A stretch of 64,000 nt of DNA, from positions 2,790,001 through 2,854,000 of the forward strand of contig OZ245874.1 in NCBI GenBank assembly GCA_965229335.1, in the 5' to 3' direction. Both the position numbers and the translations under genes were made by a program. Under the pieces are notes generated by a model. It did no database searches. It saw only the letters and a program-made list of their open reading frames with translations, and was not told the origin of the DNA. This stretch comes from JAFKFH01 sp017307375. Lineage in GTDB: Bacteria; Pseudomonadota; Alphaproteobacteria; Ferrovibrionales; Ferrovibrionaceae. Shown piece by piece: positions 17,623 to 25,930 of this stretch (position 1 is its first letter; the number at the start of each line of letters is the position of its first letter).

Positions 17623-18813
17623 TCACTTCTTCAGCAGCGGGCATTCGCTCTGATCGGCCGGGATGAAAGCTTCCTGGCCGGTATATTTCTTGACCAGCTT
17701 GAGCAGGTCGTCCGGCCCCTGCATGTCGCCCGGCGCCTTGGCTTCGGCGAAATAGACGTCGCGCATCAGGCGGCCGTCGGCGCGAATTTTCGCGCCGGCG
17801 GTGAAGAAGTCCTCGACCGGCATTTCCTTCATCTTGGCCAGGACCGCCTTGGTGTCGGTGGTGCCCGCCGCCTTCACCGCCTTCAGGTAGTGGCCGACCG
17901 CCGAGTAGATATTGGCCTGCGGATCGGTCGGCATGCGCTTGGCCGCCTTCTTGAAGCGCTCGGTCCAGGTGCGCGAGGCATCGCTTTCGTTCCAGTAGAA
18001 GCTCTGCACCAGCGGCATGCCCTGGGTGGTCTTGTTGCCCATGGCATAGACGTCCTCGGTCGTCATCGAGAACGGCACGAAGCGCTGGCCGGCCTCGCGG
18101 ATCTGGAATTCGCCGGCCTGCTTGGTGGCGTTGATCAGGTCGGCGCCGCCGCCGATCAGGCCGATCGACCTGGCCTTCGAGCCCTGGGCCTGCAACAGGA
18201 ACGACGAGAAGTCGTTCGAGCCGAGCGGAAAGCGCACCGAGCCGAGGACCTTGCCGCCCGCGGCTTCGACCAGCTTGGTCGAATCCTTCTCGATCGAATG
18301 GCCGGCCGCATAGTCGACGGTGATGAAATACCAGGAATTGGCGTCGGGGGCCGAGGCACCCTTGATCGTCAGGTTGGCGACCTCGTAGCCGTCATTGGCC
18401 CACTGCATGCCGTTGGGCGAACAGAACTTGCCCGAGATGTCGCGGCTGGAGGCCATCGACACCACGAGGATCTTGTCCTTTTCCTCGGCCAGCTTCTGGA
18501 CGGCGAGCGAGACGCCGGAGTTGTAGATGTCGAAGATCGCGCCGACGCCTTCGGTATCGAACCAGCGGCGGGCGATGCCGGCCCCGACATCGGGCTTGTT
18601 CTGGTGGTCGGCCGAGACGATTTCGATCGGCTTGCCCAGCACGCTGCCGCCGGCATCCTCGATGGCGAGCCTGGCGGCGGCGACCGAGCCGACGCCGGTG
18701 ATGCTGGAATAGGGACCCGACTGGTCGTTCATGATGCCGATCTTGACCTGGGCCATGGCCGGCCCGGCGACGAGCAGAACGGATGCGAGAACCGGCGCTG
18801 CCAGTTTCTTCAT
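17623..18813 (-). CDS. Liv-type ABC substrate-binding protein (paralogue of 5684-6901)
   Basis: 396 residues from an ATG at 18813, preceded by GGGAGGAAAACT and followed by a signal peptide (MKKLAAPVLASVLLVAGPAMAQ); the longer open frame to 18855 lacks support. The mature sequence shares MNDQSGPYSS, DHQNKPDVGAG and the NDFSSFLLQ block with the first Liv binding protein, so the two are paralogues probably tuned to related ligands. It is a separate transcription unit: a terminator ends the livGFHM operon upstream of it, and a MarR-type site at 18867-18886 lies 54 bases before its start. The LivGFHM complex next door is the likely partner. Confidence 0.9.
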   Translation of the reverse strand: MKKLAAPVLASVLLVAGPAMAQVKIGIMNDQSGPYSSITGVGSVAAARLAIEDAGGSVLGKPIEIVSADHQNKPDVGAGIARRWFDTEGVGAIFDIYNSGVSLAVQKLAEEKDKILVVSMASSRDISGKFCSPNGMQWANDGYEVANLTIKGASAPDANSWYFITVDYAAGHSIEKDSTKLVEAAGGKVLGSVRFPLGSNDFSSFLLQAQGSKARSIGLIGGGADLINATKQAGEFQIREAGQRFVPFSMTTEDVYAMGNKTTQGMPLVQSFYWNESDASRTWTERFKKAAKRMPTDPQANIYSAVGHYLKAVKAAGTTDTKAVLAKMKEMPVEDFFTAGAKIRADGRLMRDVYFAEAKAPGDMQGPDDLLKLVKKYTGQEAFIPADQSECPLLKK

Positions 18814-18866
18814 AGTTTTCCTCCCATTGGCGCGAACGTCGAGGGATCGTCCCACGCAATCGGAAA

Positions 18867-18886
18867 CACGTCAACTTATTGATATG
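18867..18886. promoter_or_regulatory. Putative MarR operator before the Liv binding protein
   Basis: TCAA and TTGA flank a CTTA centre. On the minus strand it matches the 20-base core of the marR palindrome at 17 of 20 positions. It lies upstream of the binding-protein start, which would link substrate uptake to the MarR-controlled ligase and carboxylase. Confidence 0.65.
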
Positions 18887-18894
18887 TCAGGGGC

Positions 18895-18927
18895 AAGAAA
18901 ACGCCGCCGCAAATGCTTGCGGCGGCG
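18895..18927 (-). terminator. Rho-independent terminator of the liv operon
   Basis: Perfect eleven-pair stem: CGCCGCCGCAA (18902-18912), loop ATGC, TTGCGGCGGCG (18917-18927). On the minus strand a T-rich run (TTTTCTT) follows directly, as in a classical intrinsic terminator. It lies 33 bases after the livM stop and separates the operon from the downstream binding-protein unit. Confidence 0.9.
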
Positions 18928-18960
18928 CGAGTTTTTCCCGGGGAGGCAGCCGCCGGGAAG

Positions 18961-19887
18961 TCAGTCTGCGAAGCGGCGCTTCAACCTGTCTGCGATCTCG
19001 CCGACGATGCCCTTGCGGAAGGCCATGACGATGACGACGAAGACGATGCCCTGGACGACGAGGACCCATTCGCCGATGGAGGCGAGATAGTTCTGCATGG
19101 CGACGATGATGGCGGCGCCGACGACGGGGCCGAGGATGGTACCGATGCCGCCGACCAGGGTCATCAGAACGACCTCGCCGGACATGCCCCAGTGGACGTC
19201 GGTGAGCGAGGCGAGCTGGAAGACGATCGCCTTGGTCGAGCCGGCGAGGCCGGCCAGCGCGGTGGAGAGGACGAAGGCCAGAAGCTTGTAGCGGTCGACC
19301 TTGTAGCCGAGCGAGACGGCGCGCGGCTCGTTCTCGCGGATCGCCTTGAGCACCTGGCCGAAGGGCGAGTGGACGGTGCGGTAGATGACGGCGAAGCCGA
19401 ACAGGAAGATCGCCAGCACGACGTAGTAGAAGGTCAGGTCGTTCTGGATGTTGATGAAGCCGAGCAGCGGGCGGCGCGGGATCGCCTGGATGCCGTCCTC
19501 GCCGCCGGTGAAGGGCGCCTGCAGCGAGAAGAAGAACACCATCTGGGCGAGAGCCAGGGTGATCATCGCGAAGTAGATGCCCTGGCGGCGGATGGCGATC
19601 AGGCCGAAGACGAGGCCGAGCAGGGCGGCGACGACGGTGCCGGCGAGAATGCCGATCTCGGTCGGCCAGCCCCAGACCTTGACGGCATGGCCGGTGACGT
19701 AGGCGGCCATGCCGAAGAAGGCGGCGTGGCCGAAGGAGAGCAGGCCGACATAGCCGATCAGCAGGTTGAAGGCGCAGGCGAACAGGGCAAAGCACAGCAC
19801 CTTCATCAGGAACAGCGGGTAGATGACGGTGGGCGCGAGCAGCGCCAGGGCGAGCAGGACGAGGGCGGCGATCCGGGTGGTTGTCAT
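18961..19887 (-). CDS. livM: Liv-type ABC transporter permease (LivM family)
   Basis: 308 residues with about eight to ten membrane segments and no signal peptide. Family features are FNLLIGYVGLLSFGHAAFFGMAAYVTGHA near residue 40, a cytoplasmic coupling loop with GQVLKAIRENEPRAVSLGY near residue 175, and the C-terminal VGGIGTILGPVVGAA block. LivM and LivH form the membrane channel that receives ligand from a periplasmic binding protein. It is last in the operon thiolase, crotonase, livG, livF, livH, livM and is followed by a strong terminator. The gene symbol denotes family; the true substrate need not be a branched-chain amino acid. Confidence 0.92.
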   Translation of the reverse strand: MTTTRIAALVLLALALLAPTVIYPLFLMKVLCFALFACAFNLLIGYVGLLSFGHAAFFGMAAYVTGHAVKVWGWPTEIGILAGTVVAALLGLVFGLIAIRRQGIYFAMITLALAQMVFFFSLQAPFTGGEDGIQAIPRRPLLGFINIQNDLTFYYVVLAIFLFGFAVIYRTVHSPFGQVLKAIRENEPRAVSLGYKVDRYKLLAFVLSTALAGLAGSTKAIVFQLASLTDVHWGMSGEVVLMTLVGGIGTILGPVVGAAIIVAMQNYLASIGEWVLVVQGIVFVVIVMAFRKGIVGEIADRLKRRFAD

Positions 19888-19900
19888 CTTGCGCCCTCCG

Positions 19901-20782
19901 TCACTTCGTCTGGCCGAACAGGCCGGCGGGGCGGATCAGCAGGACGATGGCCATGATGATGAAGATCACCGTGTTGGAGGCTTGCGGATAGAAGACCTTG
20001 GTCAGGCCCTCGACCAGGCCGAGGCCGAAGCCGGTGACGATCGACCCCATGATCGAGCCCATGCCGCCGATGACGACGACGGCGAAGACGACGATGATCA
20101 GGCTGGAGCCCATCAGCGGGCTGACGTTCTGGATCGGCGCGGCCAGGGCGCCGCCGAGACCGGCGAGACCGACGCCGAAACCGTAGGTCAGCATGACCAT
20201 GCGCGGGACGTTGATGCCGAAGGCGCGGACCAGCGTCGGATTTTCGGTGGCGGCGCGCAGATAGGCGCCGAGCTTGGTCTTCTCGATCACGAACCAGGTG
20301 GCGAGGCAGATCACCAGCGAGGCGATGACGACCCAGCCGCGATACCACGGCAGGAACATGAAGCCGAGATTGGTGCCGCCCGGCATCGGATTGTTGTAGG
20401 GCAGGCCCGACGAGCCGAACTGGTAGCGGAACAGCCCCTCGATGATCAGGACCAGGCCGAAGGTCAGCAGCATCCCGTAGAGATGGTCGAGGTGATAGAG
20501 CCGGCGCAGGAACAGCCGCTCCAGGATGACCCCGAAGACACCGATCACGACCGGCGTGATCAGCAGCGACCACCAGTAGCCGATGCCGAGCCAGTTCAGC
20601 AGCATCCAGGAGACGAAGGCGCCCATCATGTACTGGGCGCCATGGGTGAAGTTGATGACGTTGAGCATGCCGAAGATCACGGCAAGTCCCAGGCTCAGCA
20701 TCGCGTAGAACGCGCCGTTGATCAGCCCGAGCAGCAACTGGGCCGAGAAGGCGGGCAGGGGTACGCCGAAGATGTCGATCAT
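19901..20782 (-). CDS. livH: Liv-type ABC transporter permease (LivH family)
   Basis: 293 residues, mostly membrane-spanning. The N-terminal block LLLGLINGAFYAMLSLGLAVIFGMLNVINFTHGAQYMMGA is characteristic of LivH. The coupling loop is GAYLRAATENPTLVRAFGINV near residue 185, and VVIGGMGSIMGSIVTGF lies near 240. It begins directly after livF (adjacent stop and start) and ends 13 bases before livM, so it forms part of one tightly packed operon. Confidence 0.92.
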   Translation of the reverse strand: MIDIFGVPLPAFSAQLLLGLINGAFYAMLSLGLAVIFGMLNVINFTHGAQYMMGAFVSWMLLNWLGIGYWWSLLITPVVIGVFGVILERLFLRRLYHLDHLYGMLLTFGLVLIIEGLFRYQFGSSGLPYNNPMPGGTNLGFMFLPWYRGWVVIASLVICLATWFVIEKTKLGAYLRAATENPTLVRAFGINVPRMVMLTYGFGVGLAGLGGALAAPIQNVSPLMGSSLIIVVFAVVVIGGMGSIMGSIVTGFGLGLVEGLTKVFYPQASNTVIFIIMAIVLLIRPAGLFGQTK

Positions 20783-21487
20783 TTACACGCCCAGGTAATC
20801 GTGAAGCTTGGCGGCATTGGCTTCGAGCTCGTGACCATGGAAGTGGTCGACGATGCGGCCATCCTCCATCACGTAGTGGCGGTCAGCGACCAGGGCGGCG
20901 AAGCGGAAGTTCTGCTCGACCAGCAGGATGGTGAAGCCGCGCTGCTTCAGCAGCTTGATGACCTCGCCGATGCGCTGGACGATGACCGGGGCCAGGCCCT
21001 CGGTCGGTTCGTCGAGCAGCAGCAGCGTCGCCCCGGTGCGCAGGATGCGGCCGATCGCCAGCATCTGCTGCTCGCCGCCAGACAGCTTGGTGCCCTGGCT
21101 CTTGCGCCGTTCCTTGAGGTTGGGGAACAGCGTGAAGATTTCGTCGACGCTGAGGCCGCCCGGCTTGATCACCGGCGGCAGGGTCAGGTTCTCGTCGACG
21201 TTCAGGCTCGAAAAGATGCCGCGTTCCTCCGGGCAGAAGGCGATACCCAGATGCGCGATGTGGTTCGACGGCATCCCGATCGTCTCGGTGCCGTCGAACC
21301 GGACCGAGCCCTGGCGCTTGGTCACGATGCCCATGACCGACTTCATCGTCGTGGTCTTGCCCGCGCCGTTGCGGCCGAGCAGGGTGACCACCTCGCCGCG
21401 GCGGATCTCGAAATCGACGCCGTGCAGGATGTGGCTCTCGCCGTAGAAGGATTGCAGCCCTTCGACTTTCAAATACGGCTCAGCCAT
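20783..21487 (-). CDS. livF: Liv-type ABC transporter ATPase (LivF family)
   Basis: About 234 residues from the ATG at 21487; an in-frame ATG at 21502 is an alternative, and either start overlaps the end of livG. Walker A is GRNGAGKT, the signature is LSGGEQQML, and Walker B is LLLLDEPTEGLAP. The switch position has Gln in LLVEQNF, as usual for LivF, rather than His. It would hydrolyse ATP with LivG on the cytoplasmic face of the LivHM channel. GGGGA precedes the chosen start. Confidence 0.92.
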   Translation of the reverse strand: MAEPYLKVEGLQSFYGESHILHGVDFEIRRGEVVTLLGRNGAGKTTTMKSVMGIVTKRQGSVRFDGTETIGMPSNHIAHLGIAFCPEERGIFSSLNVDENLTLPPVIKPGGLSVDEIFTLFPNLKERRKSQGTKLSGGEQQMLAIGRILRTGATLLLLDEPTEGLAPVIVQRIGEVIKLLKQRGFTILLVEQNFRFAALVADRHYVMEDGRIVDHFHGHELEANAAKLHDYLGV

Positions 21488-22232
21488 GGCCGGTCCCCAC
21501 ATAGGCCTCGATCACGGCCGGATTCTTCGACACGTCTTCATACGGCCCTTCGGCCAGCACCTCGCCGCGCGCCAGCACGGTGATGCGGTCCGACAGCGAG
21601 GCGACGACGTTCATGTTGTGCTCGACCATCAGCACCGTGCGGCCCTTGGCCGCCGCGCGGATCAGTTCGGTGATGCGGCCGATATCCTCGTGGCCGAGGC
21701 CGGCCATCGGCTCGTCTAGCAGCATCATCTCCGGCTCGAGCGCCAGCGTCGTGGCGATCTCCAGCGCGCGCTTGCGGCCATAGGCCAGCTCGCCCGCCGT
21801 CGCGTCGACATAGGGGGTCAGACCGACGGCGTCGATCAGCTCGCGCGCCCGGCCGTTCAGGCCGTTCAGCGAGCTTTCGGACTTCCAGAAATGGAACGAG
21901 GTGCCCAGCTTGCGCTGCAACGCGACGCGGACGTTCTCCAGCACCGTCAGATGCGGAAACACCGCCGAGATCTGGAACGACCGGACCAGGCCCGACTGGG
22001 CGATCGCCGCCGACCCGACCTTGGTGATGTCGCGGCCGTTGTACATGATCCGGCCGCCGGTCGGGATCAGGAACTTGGTCAACAGGTTGAAGCAGGTCGT
22101 CTTGCCTGCGCCGTTCGGCCCGATCAGCGCATGGATGCTGTGCCGGCGGACCTGCAGCGCCACGTCGCGCACCGCGAAGAATCCCTTGAACTGCTTGGTG
22201 AGACCTGTGGTCTCGAGAATGAAGTCACTCAC
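21480..22232 (-). CDS. livG: Liv-type ABC transporter ATPase (LivG family)
   Basis: 250 residues. Walker A is GPNGAGKT (residues 38-45), the signature is the variant LAYGRKRALE, Walker B is MMLLDEPMAGL, and the switch His is in VLMVEHNM. The SFQISAVFPHLTVLENV Q-loop region is typical of LivG. It begins three bases after the crotonase stop and overlaps livF. LivG and LivF together power the importer. Confidence 0.92.
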   Translation of the reverse strand: MSDFILETTGLTKQFKGFFAVRDVALQVRRHSIHALIGPNGAGKTTCFNLLTKFLIPTGGRIMYNGRDITKVGSAAIAQSGLVRSFQISAVFPHLTVLENVRVALQRKLGTSFHFWKSESSLNGLNGRARELIDAVGLTPYVDATAGELAYGRKRALEIATTLALEPEMMLLDEPMAGLGHEDIGRITELIRAAAKGRTVLMVEHNMNVVASLSDRITVLARGEVLAEGPYEDVSKNPAVIEAYVGTGHG

Positions 22233-22235
22233 CCG

Positions 22236-23021
22236 TCAGCGCCCCTCGAAGCGGGCAGGGCGCTTCTCGCGGAAGGCGGCAATGCCTTCCTTGAAATCGG
22301 CGCTGGCGCCGGCCTTGCCCTGCGCCTGTCGCTCATGGTCGAGCTGGTCGCCGAACGAGGCATGCTCGCTGTGCCAGTAGAGGTCGCGGATCAGGCTCAG
22401 CGCGACGGTCGGACCGGCGGCAAGGTCGCGGGCCAGGGCCAGCGCCTCGGTCATCACCGCCTCGTCGTCGACGACGCGGTTGATCAGGCCCCAGTCGAGA
22501 GCCTTCTCGGCCGGCAGCTTGTCGCCCAGCAGCGACAGTTCGAGGGCGCGTGCCCGGCCGATCAGGCGGGGCAGCAGCCATGTCGATCCGCAATCGGGCA
22601 CCAGGCCGATGCGCCGGAAGGCTTGCAGGAAATAGGCCGAGCGCGCGGCGACGATCAGGTCCGCCATCAGTGCAATCGACATGCCGGCGCCGGCCGCGGG
22701 GCCGTTGACCGCGGCGACGACCGGCATGGTGAGGCCGCGCAGCCGCTTGAGGAACGGATGGAAATGGCTTTCCAGCACTTTGCCGGCATCGCCCGAGAGT
22801 CCGGCGCCCTCGTCGGGAGACAGGTTGGCGCCGGTGCAGAAGGCGCGGCCGGCCCCGGTCAGCACGAGGCAGCGCACATTGCCCGCCGCCTTGACCGCAT
22901 CGAGCGCGGCCGACAGCCCGTCGAGCATGTCGGTCGAAACCGCGTTCATCACCTCCTGGTGATCGAGCGTCAGCACGGCCACATTGCCGTCGATATCGAG
23001 CTTTGCCCGATTGAATTGCAT
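22236..23021 (-). CDS. PaaG-like enoyl-CoA hydratase/isomerase
   Basis: 261 residues from an ATG at 23021, preceded by GGGAGGAAGAC. The frame opens further upstream, but that part lies in the intergenic repeat and has no homology. Both Glu residues of classical enoyl-CoA hydratase are replaced: GAGMSIAL and LQAFRRIG. An Asp is present in GLVPDCGSTWLLPRL. This pattern is that of PaaG-type isomerases, which shift double bonds or rearrange ring-derived CoA thioesters. Within an operon that also carries a thiolase and a Liv importer, it fits degradation of a cyclic or aromatic-derived acid, though PaaG-like proteins also act on linear dienoyl-CoA esters. Confidence 0.87.
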   Translation of the reverse strand: MQFNRAKLDIDGNVAVLTLDHQEVMNAVSTDMLDGLSAALDAVKAAGNVRCLVLTGAGRAFCTGANLSPDEGAGLSGDAGKVLESHFHPFLKRLRGLTMPVVAAVNGPAAGAGMSIALMADLIVAARSAYFLQAFRRIGLVPDCGSTWLLPRLIGRARALELSLLGDKLPAEKALDWGLINRVVDDEAVMTEALALARDLAAGPTVALSLIRDLYWHSEHASFGDQLDHERQAQGKAGASADFKEGIAAFREKRPARFEGR

Positions 23022-23063
23022 GTCTTCCTCCCTGGATAGGCAGCGGCAGGCGTGTTCTGCGGT

Positions 23064-23167
23064 CGTCATCCCGGATATAGCGGAGCGGAGATCCGGCATC
23101 CAGGGCAAGGGGCTTCGCAAGTGGCCCGCCCTTGCCCTGGGTCCCGGGCAAGGCCCGGGGCGACGAT
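23064..23167. repeat. Palindromic intergenic repeat (REP/RPE-like)
   Basis: Begins GTCATCCCGGATAT and ends near GGCGACGATG. Its core is a perfect twelve-base inverted repeat, CCAGGGCAAGGG (23100-23111) and CCCTTGCCCTGG (23129-23140), around a 17-base loop. Such GTCATCC...CCAGGG...CCCTGG...GACGA elements are common mobile or REP-like intergenic repeats in alphaproteobacteria. Here it lies between the thiolase and crotonase genes of one operon, where the hairpin could reduce read-through or stabilise one mRNA end. Confidence 0.7.
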
Positions 23168-23171
23168 GCCG

Positions 23172-24344
23172 TTACAGCCGCTCGACGATGGTGACGTTGG
23201 CGAGCCCGCCGCCCTCGCACATCGTCTGCAGGCCGTAGCGCTTGCCGCGGTCGTGCAGTGCATGGACCAGCGTCGTCATCAGCTTGGTGCCCGAACCGCC
23301 CAGCGGATGGCCGAGCGCGATGGCCCCGCCGTTGACGTTGAGGCGCGCCGGATCGGCACCGGTGACCTTGAGCCAGGCCAGCGGCACCGGCGCGAAGGCT
23401 TCATTGACCTCGAACAGGTCGATGTCGTCGATCTTCATGCCGGCGCGCTGCAGGGCGCGCTGCGTCGCGGGCAGCGGGGCTTCCAGCATGATCACCGGGT
23501 CATGCCCGATCACGGTCATGTGGTGGACGCGGGCAAGCGGCTTGACCCCCAGGGCCTTCAGGCCGCGCTCGTTGACCACCATGACGCCGGAGGCGCCGTC
23601 GCAGATCTGGCTTGCGGTGGCCGCCGTCACCCGGCCGCCCTCGGCGATCAGCTTGACGCCGGCAATGCTCTCCAGCGAGGCGTCGTAGCGGATGCCCTCG
23701 TCCTTGTCGTGGATGGCCTTGGTGCCGTCGGCCAGCGTGATGTCGAGCGGCAGGATCTCGGCCGCGAACTTGCCGGCATTGGTCGCGGCGATCGCGCGCT
23801 GGTGGCTCGCCAGCGCATAGCGGTCGAGTTCATCCTTCGCCAGGTCGTATTTCTTCGCCATCATCTCGGCGCCGGTGAACTGGCTGAACTCGATGCCGGG
23901 ATAGCGCGTCTCCATATGGGCGCTCTTGGGCACGCCGAAGCCGTTCTTGGCCGGCAGCACCACCGGCAGCCCCATCGGCACGCGCGACATGCTCTCGACG
24001 CCGGCGGCGATCACCACGTCCATCGTGCCCGACATCACCGCCTGGGCGGCAAAGTGCAGTGCCTGCTGCGACGAGCCGCACTGGCGGTCGACCGAGGTCG
24101 CCGGCACGCTTTCCGGCAGCCTGGATGCCAGCACGGCATTGCGGGCGATATTGTTCGACTGCTCGCCGGCCTGGCCGACGCAGCCCATGATCACATCCTC
24201 GACCAGCGCCGGATCGGCGTCGGTACGGCGGATCAGTTCGTCGAGCACGGCCCCGGCGAGATCGGCGGGATGCCAGCCCGACAGCCGGCCGCCCTTGCGC
24301 CCGCCCGCCGTCCGCGCCGCCGCGACGATATATGCCTCAGCCAT
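23172..24344 (-). CDS. Acetyl-CoA C-acyltransferase (thiolase)
   Basis: 390 residues, the normal thiolase length. The acyl-accepting Cys89 is in VDRQCGSSQQA. The C-terminal active-site blocks are NVNGGAIALGHPLGGSG (His) and TMCEGGGLANV (second Cys), and the NEAFAPVP motif is also present. It would cleave a 3-ketoacyl-CoA with CoA to release acetyl-CoA, the last beta-oxidation step. GGGAGG precedes the ATG. It is first in the minus-strand operon that continues into the PaaG-like gene and livGFHM, and is divergent from the second tetR, with the putative TetR operator between them. Confidence 0.92.
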   Translation of the reverse strand: MAEAYIVAAARTAGGRKGGRLSGWHPADLAGAVLDELIRRTDADPALVEDVIMGCVGQAGEQSNNIARNAVLASRLPESVPATSVDRQCGSSQQALHFAAQAVMSGTMDVVIAAGVESMSRVPMGLPVVLPAKNGFGVPKSAHMETRYPGIEFSQFTGAEMMAKKYDLAKDELDRYALASHQRAIAATNAGKFAAEILPLDITLADGTKAIHDKDEGIRYDASLESIAGVKLIAEGGRVTAATASQICDGASGVMVVNERGLKALGVKPLARVHHMTVIGHDPVIMLEAPLPATQRALQRAGMKIDDIDLFEVNEAFAPVPLAWLKVTGADPARLNVNGGAIALGHPLGGSGTKLMTTLVHALHDRGKRYGLQTMCEGGGLANVTIVERL

Positions 24345-24396
24345 GATCGGTTCCTCCCTTGGCTATTGATGTCGCGAGAATCCTCAGCCCGCTCAT

Positions 24397-24417
24397 TTTA
24401 GTCAAGTGATTAATTAA
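24397..24417. promoter_or_regulatory. Putative TetR operator, shared with 5601-5621
   Basis: TTTAGTCAA, three bases, then ATTAATTAA: both nonamers are identical to those at 5601-5621 read on the other strand. It lies in the 125-base divergent gap between thiolase and tetR. A related AT-rich stretch follows at about 24432-24448, possibly a second half site or the tetR promoter. Confidence 0.7.
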
Positions 24418-24469
24418 AGTTGCGAGCCAGGGTTTAATCACATAGTTAGAGGTAGGCGAGGAAGCGGGA

Positions 24470-25123
24470 ATGCAGGCAGCGAACGCGATCGGCGACAGGC
24501 TGGGGACGGAGCCGGACCACGGCGCGACGGCGACGCGGCTGCTCGCCGCGGCCGGCGAACTGATGATCGAGCGCGGCGAGACCGAAATTTCGCTGGCCGA
24601 CATCGCGCGGCGCTCGGGCCTGAACTCGGCGCTGGTCAAGTATCACTTCGGCAACAAGGACGGCCTGCTGCTGGCGCTGCTGCAGCGCGACGCATCGTCG
24701 GCGCTGAAAGCGCTCGAGGCGCTGCTGCGCTTCGACGCCTCGCCCACCGCCCGGCTCAAGCTGCATGTCGCCGGCATCGTCAATGCCTATTACCGCTCGC
24801 CCTACTTGAACCGGCTGATCAACCTGATGCTGCATCACCGCGGGCCGGAGGTCGCGCGGGCGGTGTCGGACTTCTTCGTCAAGCCGGTCGTCGAGTTCGA
24901 AACGCGCCTGCTCGAGGAAGGCGCCGCCCGGGGCGAGTTCCGGCACGTCGATCCCCTGATCTTCTATTTCACGCTGTTCGGGGCCTGCGACCACCTCTTC
25001 TACGGCCGCCAGGCGCTGCTGCACGGCTTCGGCGTGACCGAGGTCGGCGACGAGTTGCGCCGCCGGCTGATTGCCCATGTCACCGACATGGTGCTGGGCG
25101 CAACCTTGCGACGGGAGGAATAG
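24470..25123 (+). CDS. TetR/AcrR family transcriptional regulator (second paralogue)
   Basis: 217 residues. The helix-turn-helix (ISLADIARRSGLNSALVKYHFGNKDGLL, about residues 36-63) is nearly identical to that of the regulator at 4874-5527, consistent with recognition of the same operator. The ligand domain is also clearly paralogous (VNAYYRSPYLNRLI; DPLIFYFTLFGACDH). Its stop is immediately followed by the crotonase ATG, so it heads an operon of three crotonases and an SDR. It is divergent from the thiolase-liv operon. Likely a repressor released by a pathway CoA ester (inference). Confidence 0.9.
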   Translation: MQAANAIGDRLGTEPDHGATATRLLAAAGELMIERGETEISLADIARRSGLNSALVKYHFGNKDGLLLALLQRDASSALKALEALLRFDASPTARLKLHVAGIVNAYYRSPYLNRLINLMLHHRGPEVARAVSDFFVKPVVEFETRLLEEGAARGEFRHVDPLIFYFTLFGACDHLFYGRQALLHGFGVTEVGDELRRRLIAHVTDMVLGATLRREE

Positions 25124-25900
25124 ATGCCGCAATACATCGCGATCGAACGCGACGGGCCGGTAACCACCATCACCCTGCAGCGGCCGGAGGTACTGAACGC
25201 GCTGCATACCGACGCGCATGACGAGCTGGATGCAGCGTTCAACGACTTCGCCGCCGATCCCGGCCAGTGGGTGGCGATCCTGACCGGATCCGGTCCGCGC
25301 GCCTTCTGCGCCGGCCACGACCTGAAGATCGAAGCCGCCGGCGGTCATCGCGGCATGCCGGCCAGCGGCTTCGGCGGGCTGACCTCGCGCTTCGACCTCG
25401 ACAAGCCGGTCATCGCCGCGGTCAACGGCGTGGCGATGGGCGGCGGGTTCGAGATCGCGCTGGCCTGCGACCTGATCGTGGCCTCGTCCGCGGCGGTGTT
25501 CGCCTTGCCCGAACCGCGCGTCGGCCTGGCCGCGCTGGCCGGCGGGCTGCATCGCCTGCCGCGGGCGGTCGGCGTCAAGCGGGCGATGGGCATGATCCTG
25601 ACCAGCCGCCGCGTCTCGGCCGAGGAAGGCCTCGATCTTGGCTTCGTCAACGAAGTGGTCGCACCCGGCGACCTGATGGCTGCCGCCCGCCGCTGGGCGG
25701 ACCTGATCACCCAGGCCAGCCCGATGTCGGTGCGTGCCTCCAAGCAGGCCGTCATGCGCGGCCTCGAAGTCTCGCTTGCCCAGGCCCTGGCCGACCAGGC
25801 CGATTACCCCGGCGTCCGCGCGATGTGGGCGTCGGCCGATGCCCGCGAAGGCCCCAGGGCTTTCGCCGAAAAGCGCCGCCCGGCCTGGGCCGGCGCCTGA
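25124..25900 (+). CDS. Enoyl-CoA hydratase (crotonase) with both catalytic Glu
   Basis: 258 residues starting directly after the tetR stop, with GGGAGGAATAG as ribosome site. Both Glu residues of a true hydratase are present: GGGFEIALACDL (first Glu) and FALPEPRVGLAALAGG (second Glu). Oxyanion-hole segments are AFCAGHDL and VNGVAMGGG. The PEPRVGLAALAGGLHRLP block resembles carnitinyl-CoA dehydratase-like and general short-chain hydratases. It is the best candidate in the island for the standard hydration step of beta-oxidation. Confidence 0.9.
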   Translation: MPQYIAIERDGPVTTITLQRPEVLNALHTDAHDELDAAFNDFAADPGQWVAILTGSGPRAFCAGHDLKIEAAGGHRGMPASGFGGLTSRFDLDKPVIAAVNGVAMGGGFEIALACDLIVASSAAVFALPEPRVGLAALAGGLHRLPRAVGVKRAMGMILTSRRVSAEEGLDLGFVNEVVAPGDLMAAARRWADLITQASPMSVRASKQAVMRGLEVSLAQALADQADYPGVRAMWASADAREGPRAFAEKRRPAWAGA

Positions 25901-25930
25901 TCCGCAAACCCCATAGGGAGGAAAAGACAG

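Noticed and set aside
19823..21583. 586-codon plus-strand open frame
   Set aside because: Antisense to livH and livF; the product is a run of Asp/Gln/His-rich sequence without domains.
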